A stretch of 64,000 nt of DNA, taken from NCBI GenBank assembly GCA_022925895.1, contig JAKSYS010000099.1, forward strand, positions 58,967 to 122,966. The letters run 5' to 3'. This stretch comes from Fragilaria crotonensis (lineage: Eukaryota; Bacillariophyta; Fragilariophyceae; Fragilariales; Fragilariaceae). Shown here one piece after another: positions 41,201-52,811 of this stretch; within the stretch, counting starts at the first letter, position 1; each line of letters starts with the position of its first letter. The notes under the pieces are model-generated. The model was given only the letters and a program-made list of their open reading frames with translations. It did no database searches and had not been told where the DNA came from. The translations under genes and the position numbers were made by a program.

Positions 41201-43764
41201 CTCCCAAGACAAGTAAACCACTGGATTTGCAACGTTTAGGTTTTACACCGGCATCCTGAAAACCTTCTCTTTCATTTCTCCTCCAGAAACAATCCAAGAA
41301 GAGAATGAGACTATTCCTCCTGAAGCAAATGATCCACCAATTGCCAATACGCAAGTACCAGATTCAGTCACAACAATTAGGACAGAGCCAGATGGTTTGT
41401 CAACAGACTCATCCGATGCTGGGAAGGTATTGCTGGACATTTTGCCTAAAAGGAATGTTCCTGTCACTGATGGCACATATTCTGTTACATTTCCCTGCTG
41501 AACACAAATCAATATGCCAAAGCACCTCTTGTCAGGCAGCGTCGTCCTAGTCAAAGTCAAGCTATTCTCTTCTCAATGATTTTTTCTCTGACAAGCAACG
41601 ATAGCCTCAGGTATCATTGGGGAATAGAAGGTTTGGAAAAGAAGAATTCAATTTCAAATAGGATCACACCTCAGGAAGTTTGATGCCCTCGCAATCAATG
41701 ATGATTGTGCCACTTTGTTTTGGGTTCTTAACAAGCAAGACACCATCCGCGAGGCGGCGGTGTCTTTTTCCAATTCCAAAAGCTCAGATTTCTTCTCTTG
41801 CAACGTTTCTTGACATGCTCTGTCTGTCATCATTCATTGATTGTCCATCCTGTTGCAACCTCTCAAAACATCTTCTTGCATTCACCATGAGCAATGACAT
41901 GCTTGGTGACACCTCACAGCTACCTTGAGTAAAGCAGAGGATTCTATACACTCCTGAAGGTTCTCAACAGTTCTTTCCTTCATAATGCCCCACTAGCAGA
42001 ACAAGGAACCCAATCAAAACACCATTTCATGTGCTTTTGCTTGCATTAGTCTCTACTACTAGTAGACCTTTTGAAATGCTTCCCAAGGGCAGCAGATATA
42101 ACCGGCCGACAAAGCATTATCGTTGCACAAAATATTTCGAAGGTTTCTATTAGTTGAAGGGATCCACCGATGGAATCAATTGGTTCAAATGGCCACACTA
42201 CCAACCAGCACTGAGGTGAACAGAAAGGATGACATGTGCAAGATGAGCTTTTTTCATGGATTAATGTGTACATAGAGCACATCAAATTCAATTTAGCGCA
42301 TCAAGATGGCATTAAGGTCCTACCGGGGGAATTTTGGACCAGCATGCGGCCCTTGTATCCTGCCTCAGCTGCTGCTGCTGTCATGCAGGCTGATGAGGAT
42401 CAATTGATATCCTGTTGAGATTAGATGGTGAATTCAGTAAGGTGGATCAATTTTCAAAATGATATAACTTGCTGATGAGGATGGGTGATGCAAATTAAAG
42501 AGGAGAGGAACATTGGCATTCTTGGAAACAACAATGAGAAACCCTTATGACAACCAGCATCATGATACTAATGCATTTTATCCTCACTGTTGTTCCTTGA
42601 TTACTGTGCATGATGAGTCTATCTGAATCAACTTGAATCTTCAACCATTGGGCTGCTGTGCCATCCTGGTCAATACTGGTGGCAGAGTTGGTGCTGCAAA
42701 TATGCTGAACAAAGTCAGTTTCAAGCAAATCTTTGTCAATTGTGAAATTCAGAATATACTTGGAAATGCATTGTCCTTCATAAGAAAGGCTGCCCATGAT
42801 GCATGGTAGCTTCGTGGTTGATAAGATAACACAGACAACAGGAATTGCTGCTGGGAATGGTGGCACTTGCTCATTTGCATTTCAAACGGCTCCCTCTAGT
42901 TGTTCCTAATATCGGGGGTCGATGTCTGGCGGCGAAACCCCTTACCGCCTTAAGCTAATGAACACAACCAAAATGTCCAAAAATAGAAAGACCCAACAGG
43001 GGAAGAAACGCAATTATGCAGTTGTGAATCGTGAATGTCGTCATAGTACCGAAATGTTTCGAAAAGGCCCTGCCAGATATATCGAAGATCGAAGAGCGCA
43101 AAGGAGAGTCCCAGGTACCTGGCACGATTTGACTACACCAGTATGACAAACAGAGCCAACGGTGCGAATGCATCAAAAGCTTTTCGAGCTTTCAATTGAC
43201 GACAGATGACCGATGACAAACTCATCTACTGGCGAATTACATGCAATACCGTAGGACAGTGTACTTCAATGACCATTTCAGGTTGTCGTAAGAATGCTAA
43301 GTGTATCTACTTCTATTCTTGGAATATGCGGAGAATCCTTGCTTCGTTTCGCTGAGGAAGAGACATAGGTTAGTCTCCGAATGTCAACTACTATGAGACG
43401 TATTTGTCCAATGTGACTTCTTTCCTTTCTAACTCGGAATGAAAATGACATTTCAAGGAACGACAAGCACGACTAAATTTTTTAATGCCCTACGTCCATC
43501 ACATCCGAACACTCTTCTTTCTAGGTATGAAGCATCGCAATGAATGCATTTGGGACATCGATGCTTTGAATGGTCATCCGGAAACGCACCTTCTTCTGGT
43601 ACTTCTTTGGATGTAGAACAAACCCACAATACAAACGTGATATAATTGATCTGACTACTGCAAAACAGGCGCTATCCGTTGTGACATAACTTGACCTGAC
43701 GCCAAACCAAATTACTAACCAAATAACTACTCGAGCTTTGTTTCGCCTGAAGCTACAAACCATC
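38202..43764. other. Gene-poor region with decayed coding-like sequence
   Basis: No intact gene is supported over 5.5 kb. Several short plus-strand stretches look like former coding sequence broken by stops and shifts: 38908-39291 (LCQEIQEASWVGAFVH), 39955-40149 (EGVAKLQSLLNVISTGHKVG), 41060-41505 (ETIQEENETIPPEANDPP) and 42236-42418. The 39955-40149 stretch reminds me of a segment found in large retroelement-like proteins of diatoms, which suggests an old element, but this is recollection only. A minus-strand open stretch at 42495-42866 is unidentified. Confidence 0.4.
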
Positions 43765-46700
43765 ATGAAGCACCAACTTGCCAAGTGTCTAGTATTGGTC
43801 CTTCTGTCAGTTTGCCGTGGCGAGACACCAATTCATGGCGATCGCATTCGTAAGAACAACAGAGCGCTTCAGGGGTCAACGTCTCCATCTGTTCCCGCTT
43901 CAACCTCGTCTCCAGCTGGCGCTCCAACTGGCGCTCCAACTGGCGCACCTATTGGATGTTGCAGCTGGGACTATCGCAACTGTAAGTCCTCGCGGTCGTG
44001 AAGGTGCTGATGGTATCTATGCTAATCCCTGTCTTCAGGCGGCAGCGATGCTTGGTGTAACACGTCTGCTGCAAATTGTGCGCAGTGCTACGGCTTCTTC
44101 ATCTTTCCTGATACACTAGGCTCGTGTCTGGGCATGTGGACGAGTTGCTCATTAACCACGGAGTGTTGTGGCGAGGCGCAATGTCTGCCGCAAGCGGATG
44201 GTTGGATGCATTGTAACTTGCCTGAAAACTTGGTGACGCCAACACGTGCACCGACTGGCGCTCCAACTCGAGCTCCGAACGATTTATCACCGGTATCAAC
44301 AAGCGCTCCGACTCCTGTTCCGACCCCCGCTCTTGCTGGATGTTGCAGCTGGGACTATCGCAACTGTAAGTCCTCGCAGTCGTTAAGATGCTGATTGTTT
44401 CTATCACTCATCATCTTTACAGGCGGAGACGCTGCTTGGTGCAACTATTCTGCATCAAATTGTGCTCAGTGCTACGGCTTTTCATCTTTCCAGAAACGCT
44501 AGGCTCGTGTCTGGCCATGTGGACGAGTTGCTCATCAACCGCGGAATGTTGTGGCGAGGCACAATGTCTCCCGCAAACTGATGGTTGGATGCACTGTAAT
44601 TTGCCTGAAAACTTGGTGATTCCGACTGGCGCACCAACTCGTGCTCCAACCAGAGCTCCGACTCGTGCTCCGACTCGTGCTCCGACTCGTGCTCCACTCG
44701 CGCTCCCACTCGCGCTCCCACTCGCGCTCCCACTCGCGCTCCCTCGCTCCGCCAGCGCTCCAGCCAGCGCTCCAACTAGCAGCGCTCCAACTAGCGCTCA
44801 ACTGGCGCTCCAGCTGAGTGCTCAACTAGTGCTCCAACTAGTGCTCCAACTAGTGCTCCAACTAGTGCTCCAACCGACTCACCAACCGACTCAACCGACT
44901 CACCGACTCACCAACCGGCTCACCAACCGACTCTCCTACTGGCGCTCCAACTGGCGCTCCAACTGGCACTCCTACTGGAGCCCCGTCTGGGACTCCGACC
45001 AGCGCTCCGACCAGCTCTCCAGCCGGTGCTCCGACCTCGGCTCCAACTCGCGCACCAACCAGCTCTCAACTCGCACTCCGACTGGCGCTCCGACTGGGAC
45101 TCAACCAGCGCTCCCACAGGGGCTCCGACCGTCTCTCCAAGTGGCACTCCGACTGGGGCTCCGACCTCCGCTCCAACCAGCTCTCCAACTCGCATTCCCA
45201 CTGCCGCTCCGACCGGGGCTCCAACCAGCGCTCCAACTGGGGCTCCGAGTGGGACTCCTACCGGGGCTCCAACCGGCTTTCCCACTGGCGCTCCGACCAG
45301 CTCTCCAAGCGGCACTCCAACTGCGGCTCCGACCTCCGCTCCAACTCGCATTCCAACCGAAGCTCCAACCGGCACTCCGACTGGGACTCCGACCTCCGCT
45401 CCAACTCGCATTCCAACTGGGGCTCCAACCGGCAATCCAACCGGCAATCCAACCGGCACTCCAACCGGCAATCCAACCGGCACTCCAACCGGCACTCCAA
45501 CCGGCACTCCAACCGACACTCCAACCGACACTCCCACTGGCGCTCCGACTGGGGCCCCAACTGGGGCTCCCACTGGGACTCCGACCAGCGCTCCAACTCG
45601 CACACCAACCGACAATCCAACCGACACTCCCACTGGCGCTCCGACTGGGGCCCCAACTGGGGCTCCCACTGGGACTCCGACCAGCGCTCCAACTCGCACT
45701 CCAACCAGTTCTCCCACCGGGGCTCCAAGTGGCACTCCGACTGTGGCTCCGACCTCCGGTCCCACTCGTATTCCAACCAGTTCTCCAACCGGGGTTCCAA
45801 GCGGCACTCCAACTGGGGCGCCAACCTCCGTTCCCACTCGCACTCCAACCAGTTCTCCAACCGGGGTTCCAAGCGGCACTCCAACTGGGGCGCCAACCTC
45901 CGTTCCCACTCGCACTCCAACCAGCGCTCCAACCGGCTCTCCCACTGGCGCTCCAACTCGAGCTCCAACTCGTCCTCCAACTCCTCAACTAACTGGCGTT
46001 CCAACTGGCGTTCCAACTGGCGTTCCAACTGGCGTTCCAACTGGCGTTCCAACTGGCGTTCCAACTGGCGTTCCAACTCGCGTGCCAACTCGCGTGCCAA
46101 CTCGCGTTCCAACTCGCGTTCCAACTCGCGTTCCAACCAGCGCTCCAACCGCGATGCCACAGGCACTCACCGGCGCTCCAACAACAGCATCCACATCGAT
46201 ACCTACAATACAAAATCTCAATGGAGTCATCGGACCAGATACCAATTCTGAACGGATCACATTGCCTCGTCCTCCCACGCCTCTGGATTTCTCTCAGCAG
46301 ACGAGCTGTCCTCACAATGATAGTGGTTTGGTTGATTGGATTTCATTGTTCTCGCCTCTCTCCGGACAATCAGTCAACCTCCCGCCGAACACACGAGTTG
46401 TAATTCGACAATCTGTTCCCACCAGGTTGGGGTAATTGACATTCCACCGTCATCGGAATTAATTATTGGAGAAAACGCAAGTGGCATCACTCTAGATGTC
46501 ACAGGAATCGCGGTCAGGGGTAAATTGACGATTGGCTCAGAGACGTGCCGCATACAAACCAAGGTGACGATTACATTATACGGAAGCCGCCCCCTACTTG
46601 CGACCACGAGCGCCTCTGACCCCATACAAAGGTATATCTGTTAATGGAACCCTGTCTCTTCATGGCAAGCGCTTCTTCCACGTGGACTCGACTTGCCACT

Positions 46701-49348
46701 ACCGCACGGCCAGGCGATACGTCGTTGAGGCTCCAGGAAGACGTCAATTGGGAGCTTGGCCAGGAAATAGTTCTAGTGTCAACAGCGGTGAAAGATTCGA
46801 AGGAGTGGCATCAGAATGAGGTTCTCCGCGTTCAATCGGTCGACAACAGTCCAGCGATCGGCTCGATCGTTTACCTGCAATCTGCCGTCGTCAATAAGCA
46901 TGTAGCAATCAAAGCCTATCAAGCTGAGGTTGGTTTGTTGACTCGAGTCATTGTGGTGCAAGGATCGGCTACGGATTCAGAGCCGACAGACGCTAATCCT
47001 GTCAAGTGTACGGGCCGTTGGATTTACGGCAACACAGACAAACCATGCCCGAACAAGAGCCTGACAGGCTTCGGAGGTCACATTATAATCCTCGACGGGG
47101 GGCGAGGATATGTTGAAGGGGTTCAATTGCTCCGCATGGGACAAACCAACGTCCTTGGTCGATATCCGATGCACTTTCATCTGTTGAATGATTGTCCAGA
47201 ATGCTACTTCCGTGACTCTTCTGTTCAGAGATCGTACTATAGGTGCATTTCGATTCATGGGACGAATAATGTGACGGTGTCCGAGAATGTCGCTTTTGAC
47301 GTTACTGGCTTCTGCTACTACCTAGAAGACGGCGTCGAGCAATACAACAAGATTCACTTCAACTTGGCCGCCCACATTCACATGATTGGACCTGACATTC
47401 CTTATGGCGACGCTCAAACCACTCAAATCTTCAAGCAATCGAAGGATTTAACATTGCCAGCAGACGTGGCGGCAGCTGGTTTCTACATCACAAATGTCCG
47501 CAACGAAGTGATCGGCAATGCGGCGAGTGGAGGTTGGGCAGGGTTCGCCTTTCCCAACCTGCCTAAACCATTGGGCCCACACAAAACCCTTAGGATGCGA
47601 CCTTCGTCAGTTGTCCCCATCGATGGGAACAAGCTCGACGGAAACACCGCCCATTCTAGTGGATGGTGGTGGTATCATGCTGGTGCTTTTTACTTCGGTG
47701 GAGCTCTTTACTACAATTCAGCGAATGTATTAGAGTACAATCCTGGCAGATCATTTGATTTCGCCGATCAGCAACGCGACACATGCTTGATGGATCTGTG
47801 TGCTCAAGGAGATTGCAGGTGGTGTCCAACTCAATACAAGGCGTTCATGCGTTTCACCAACAACAAAGCTTTCCTTACTCCCAGTGTTGGCATTGGCTCT
47901 TGGTCGGGTAGAATGGAGGTGCGTGGGTTTGAGTGTCACGACTGTGCTCTTTCGATCGAGGCACTGGAATCTGGGTTTTGGATCGACAACATGCTTGTCA
48001 CTTGTAGGACCGGCGAGCCCATGAATCTACCTCCAGGTGGACTTGCCAATAGCTTTGGTGGCAATGGCTTTGGTTGGTATGATACCGGTCAAGAACATAT
48101 CATTACAAAATCAACATTTCGAAATTGTGGTAGTATTGTTGGTGGCAATGGCTGCGATGCCAACAATGTAACAACCGGGTGTCGCTCTGGCTCTAGTGTT
48201 TTTGGTTTTCTGACTCACAGCTCCCAATATAACCCTGAGATCATGCAGGTAAGTGTCAGAAGATTATCGTCCAACTGGTTCGTTCTTGGGTTCCTCACCT
48301 TACCTTTCCTTCCGCAGGGAACGAAGAATATTACCTTTGAGAAATGCGGTCGACGTTTCATCTTTAATGATTTCCGAGGTTCCGGGGCTGCTGTTTCAGT
48401 GTCTGCAAGGCTTCAGAATTGGTTAGATGAAGACGGCTCCGTCACAGGGTTCGGGCAGCGCTCCGTAATTGCAAGTGCGCTAGGAACTGGAATGTGGTGG
48501 AAACCGGACAACGAAACAGTTTCGGTCGCCGAGGGTCCATTAAACTTTTTCAGACTCTCCACTGGACCGGAACGTGGTCTCGGTCACGTATCTCTCATAT
48601 TCGATAGTGCTGAACACGCCAAAGTTGGATCAACGGTGTGCACAAATGGCGGAGGAGCCGTGCCCGGCTCTCGGCTATATCAAGCATATGGGACCAATGT
48701 TCGCGGCAGATGCTGGTCTGCCGGTAACAGCAGGCGGATGTCGCTGGTCCAATTGGTGGGTTCGGGTGGTTACTCAAGTTTACTAAAGGTGCTCCGAAGA
48801 CCATCAGGTTGGAACAAATCGAAGCTCCACCGGGCAACCCATTAATGTTGAACATTGCCTACCCACCAGGTACTGGTTTCAGTATCTTTGCCTGGTCTCC
48901 ATATTGTTGGAACGGTGCGTCATTAGGCTGCAAGGCGACATTCACGCAAGCTGCTTCTGCAGACGCGGTGCGGACATCCGCCGGTAACACGTATTTCATG
49001 AGCTCCACTGGTTTGCTGACGCTTCGAGTGGTGCAGTTTTCCAATGACTACATCGGCGGCCCTACAGGGTGGATCTTTCCAAGCTACAATGCCACAAGTC
49101 CAGGCAAGGTGCCAACGCTGTACCTTTTTGAACGATTCGAACGAGGAGGAGTGTTGCTGCCGTGGTCGTCTCAGGGAACGTACATCAAAATCACAGCAAA
49201 TTGTATTGGCGGTACAGGCGGAACATACTGCAACCAGACTGCTCCAGCGTTGAACCCGAATCCTTGCGCGACGGGTTTCCAACAGGTTGCATACGACAAA
49301 TGCTGCTCGACGACGCAATGCGTGTGTGCCAATGGCAATGCATGTTGA
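43765..49348 (+). CDS. Secreted Cys-module / PT-repeat / G8 - beta-helix protein (several frameshifts)
   Basis: The exons are 43765-43981, 44039-44365, 44423-48248 and 48318-49348. A signal peptide (MKHQLAKCLVLVLLSVCRG) precedes two copies of a Cys-rich module (CCSWDYRNC, WCN, NCAQCYGF, MWTSCS, ECCGEAQCLP). A long Pro/Thr array of PTGAPT type (about 44620-46170) follows. Next is a G8 domain (GVIDIPPSSELIIGENASG, KVTITLYG) and a parallel-beta-helix region with GRYPMHFHLLNDCPE, ISIHGTNNVTVSENVAFDVT and DGNTAHSSGWWWYHAG, as in CEMIP/TMEM2-like proteins. The end is Cys-rich (YDKCCSTTQCVCANGNAC). A carbohydrate-related cell-surface or mucilage role is inferred. Frame changes occur near 44480, 44696, within the array, and near 46419, 46630, 46680, 48725 and 48786. 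All splice sites are intact, so it is either a young pseudogene or a mis-assembled gene. Confidence 0.75.
44620..46170 (+). repeat. 12-nt-period coding minisatellite (Pro-Thr-Gly-Ala-type array)
   Basis: About 1.5 kb of units such as ccaactggcgct, ccaaccggcact and ccgactggggct, reading PTGA, PTGT, PTSA, PTRI. The last part (45990-46140) is nearly pure ccaactggcgtt, then ccaactcgcgtt. It links the Cys modules to the G8 domain and likely forms an extended, O-glycosylatable stalk. Confidence 0.92.
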
Positions 49349-49917
49349 GTATTGAGATCTCTGCATATTATACACACCTACATAGGTTCTTTGTGATACA
49401 TGTTCAGTGCCTATCTCGTCTTCTTTTGCTCCAATATCTATGCGGATACCAGTTTCAGAAGCCCAAGATTGGAAGGCGTGACGTGACCAGTGATTCGCAA
49501 ATCCCCGCTAGAAGTGACAGCTCCAACATCTGGCGTTCGTGGGGTGCAACGATCACATCAGTTGCCTCTTCAAACCATCCACTGGCACCACCGACGCCAA
49601 CATCAACTGATGGATGATATCATTTTACATAGCTCTATAGAGAAGGAACATGTAGCTTACATCATCCACCGACAGTACAGGATACCGGTATCAAACATGT
49701 AACGACAACTATGTGTAATATGTAATATGCATACATAGTCCTACATTGGTGCACAGCTCAGTCTACTGTACTGGAAATACTCGACTACCGGTAGTTACGG
49801 CTACCACTCAAACGTGCTTCTTACTTGAAAATCTGGCGCGAAAGTGCACACAGCAACAAGGCTTCAACATTGACAACTTGATGCCACACGAACGAATTGC
49901 TGTATCTTTATAGGACG
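49349..49917. other. Intergenic region
   Basis: No gene is supported. A fragment at 49480-49617 (minus-free, Ser/Pro-rich) is not convincing. One CTACCGGTAG palindrome lies at about 49784. Confidence 0.4.
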
Positions 49918-50256
49918 ATGGCGATATCATTCAAGAGACCCCATAAGGCTCCGCCATCACAATGCAGATCTCTTATGCTGGTCTTGTGTGTTTGGATTAG
50001 CCTTTGTCTAATACCTTTAGCTTTGTTATTTGAGCAGACACATGCCAAGACGCATAACCTAAAGGATCGGCACCATCATCATCATTCCATGGACGCGATT
50101 GCTCCTCGTCACGACACTGTTGTATCGTCATTGTCGTCGTCATCCTCATTATCAGGATTGACGACAGAAGCACCAGAAGCGATCCAAATCAACTGTACAA
50201 TGCAGCAGAGCGAACATGGTCAGCAACAAACGTGTCATCGCGAGGTCTCGACATGA
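49918..50256 (+). CDS. Possible small signal-anchor protein, hypothetical
   Basis: A 112-residue ORF starts at the ATG at 49918 (MAISFKRPHKAPPSQCRS). A single strong hydrophobic segment follows (LMLVLCVWISLCLIPLALLF), then a His-rich stretch (DRHHHHHSMD) and a Ser-rich tail ending CHREVST. The topology would be a basic N-terminus with one membrane span or an uncleaved signal. No family is recognised, no neighbour suggests a role, and it could be a chance ORF or a first exon. Confidence 0.35.
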   Translation: MAISFKRPHKAPPSQCRSLMLVLCVWISLCLIPLALLFEQTHAKTHNLKDRHHHHHSMDAIAPRHDTVVSSLSSSSSLSGLTTEAPEAIQINCTMQQSEHGQQQTCHREVST

Positions 50257-52811
50257 TGATGATTGATGAATCAAATTCGTCCATGATTTCGCCTGGCTGA
50301 CCGGTCGACTACCGGTAGAAGATACATGAAATTCTTGCCAAGACAATTCGTGTTAAAGACACGAGACTCCATGCTACTGCAGACATGTCGCGAGGTTGGT
50401 GTTGCATGGATCACACAGGATCTAATTGTCTGGAAGCACTTGGCATACTGGCATGGCACGTCGAAGCTCTCACAGATTCTCTCTCGGACGATGCATGACT
50501 ACTATGATTATTGCGCTCTTTGATGAAGTGATGCACTGTGTTGTGACCGATCTCTGATGATTCAAATAGACAGCAAGCGAAGACACGAGAGGATCAGTTC
50601 CAGCGGTTTCGTGAAGGCGACTCGAAATGGTGATAGCTGATACCGTACTCCGTACTCATAATGGAATCTTCAAGAAAATAGTTTGGTTGCCAACTACAAG
50701 TCGTACTGTCATGGTTTCAGTCTCGTTGCCTGGGCGGCGGCGCGGCGGCAAGTCAAATACTACCACGGGTGACGCTTCGGATCTACTCCGAGTACTCGAC
50801 TACAAGTATGGTGTTCTCCGTACCCTATTCTCCCTCCTCCGGAGTAGACTAGCTAGCTCGTAGTTGCGTACTCGGAGTATCGAATAACTTGTGCATACAA
50901 CTACTTTTGTCGAGTTGACGAATAGTTAGAGATCAATGATGGAAGATGAACACATTCTATGGTCTCTTAGATGTCCCAGTATGCCGATACAACTACCAGT
51001 CCTTGTGTGCTTGTACCCTGTTACTACCGGTAACCGGTAGTACCATTTTTTTGTCCTTCACATTTCACATCATCATCAATCATCAGATTATGAACTATGC
51101 AAGCTATGCATACAAGTACAGTCTACTCGCGATATTATGGGCAAAATAGTATGGGCACTCTCGGTAATATGGGCATTATTCTGGATTTACCACGTCCGAT
51201 GACGGACAGACCACGTCCATACTGTGTACTGTGTATATGGTACTGTAGTTGATCATTTCACTGACTGCCTAACAATGGCCAGTTCCTATGCTTGTTGAAC
51301 TCATTGCTACTCTCTTATGACATCATGTATTGCAGTGGCACTTGCTGCTGAGGAGTAGGAAGAGTCATCATGATGTGCATCAATGCCCTCATCTGTGGGT
51401 GGCTTATTCATAGTAGAAAAAATGAAGCACAGTTGGCTGGCAGCTTTACTTGTTCCCGAGATACCTTGTTTCTGCAAATGCTTGACTGCGGCCTTCTCGA
51501 TTAGATTGAAATGTCTGTGTCCCTCTTGCTATTTGCATCATTTTGGCATCTTTGTTGGTAAGGCTCTGATTCAAGGTACTAGCTAGCCAAGATTGCTTTG
51601 AAACATCCTCAGGGTCTCAAGGGCAGCCAGGGTGTGAGAGCAATTAATGAGGTGGAGGATCATTGGGATCAACACCCTTGCTATTTCTGTCAGTGGATTC
51701 ATAGCATCCTCAATTGCTACTACCTCAATTGTAGGCTCAATAGCATCTCATCTATCATTAATGTCCTGGTTCCAGTCAAGCTGTTACTGCTGCCATAATG
51801 ACCACATATTACTATAGGCATTTGTAGAAGTATCATTAGTTGTTGCTGTTGTTGATGAGTTATTGATTGTGCATAGGTTTTGAGGAGCTATATTACCTAC
51901 ACTCCAGTACTGTACTTATTTACTACGTACTAGTACAAGACACTCATTCAGTAGAACACTACTGTACTGTGCCAGGACTGAAAAGCACGTACAAATCACG
52001 TGTTAATGTATTATGGGTGTTTCGATATTATGGGCACTTTTCGCCAGTTACCAGGGTACCCATAATATCGAGTACTGTAGACTGTACTCGACAAAAACCT
52101 TATACTCCAGTAAGCATGACGATACTCGCATTGGTGTGCGCTTCGAGCACCGAGTTCGGGCACCAGCTATCATACACATACAAAAATACGAGGTTGCTGT
52201 GCGATCATGGTGATTTAGCGTGTACTACTACCAAGTAGTACTCCAGTAGAACTCCAAACGATTCATGAAACCTGGAATGTTCTGCAGCATCCTCCTGTTC
52301 TTATGTACAAATGTATGATAGTATTCATTTTGGTATGTAGTCGTTAAAACTCGTGCATCCAAATTGAGAAGCACAATTAATGTACTCAGAGTCGTACTCA
52401 AGTACTCCACTTGGTATGTACTAATATCAAGTATGCATACTTGTACCTTGCAAGTTGGTATACTCAGAGCAGTGCGTGAAGTGCGAAAAAACACTATGAT
52501 ACATATGTACAACAATTCTGGTCTTGGAAGAAAAATGTATTGATGTAAATAGCTGTATATCAATTTCAGAAAGTACAATAGAAACCTACAACCGCAAATA
52601 TATGCATTTCGATTTGAATCTTTTGCTCACTGTGTCTCTTTTCCATAAAACGAGCGAGGTCCGTCCGCATTCTGATGGGTGAGTGAGGGTTTGAAATTGA
52701 AACATCGACGCCCACCTTTCCTCCGAAATCAGAAGCGCGATGCCAACAACTTTGTATCTGTAATCTTAGCGGAAGTGCCCACAATCTCAATGCATAATAA
52801 TTGGATGCTCC
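50257..52811. other. Gene-poor region with GTAC/CCGGTAG words and inverted repeats
   Basis: No gene is supported over 2.5 kb. It holds CTACCGGTAG-type palindromes at about 50308 and 51023, AGTACTC-rich patches at 50640-50880 and 51890-52480, and matching cgatattatggg motifs in opposite orientation at 51128 and 52059-52070. Confidence 0.4.
51128..52070. repeat. Candidate inverted-repeat (MITE-like) element
   Basis: The left end has cgatattatgggca and the right end cccataatatcg, its reverse complement over 12 bp. A second left-type copy (52023-52037) forms a 15-bp hairpin with the right end, with one mismatch. No flanking duplication or transposase is seen, so the element boundaries are only a suggestion. 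Confidence 0.3.

Noticed and set aside
44920-46166. Long minus-strand ORFs with VGAPVGVPVG and RQLERQLE repeats
   Set aside because: They arise from the stop-free 12-nt minisatellite; the plus-strand reading is flanked by a signal peptide, splice sites and a G8 domain.
49480-49617. Short Ser/Pro ORF after the G8 gene as a further exon
   Set aside because: The G8 gene already ends with a Cys-rich cap and a stop at 49348, and no splice donor links the two.
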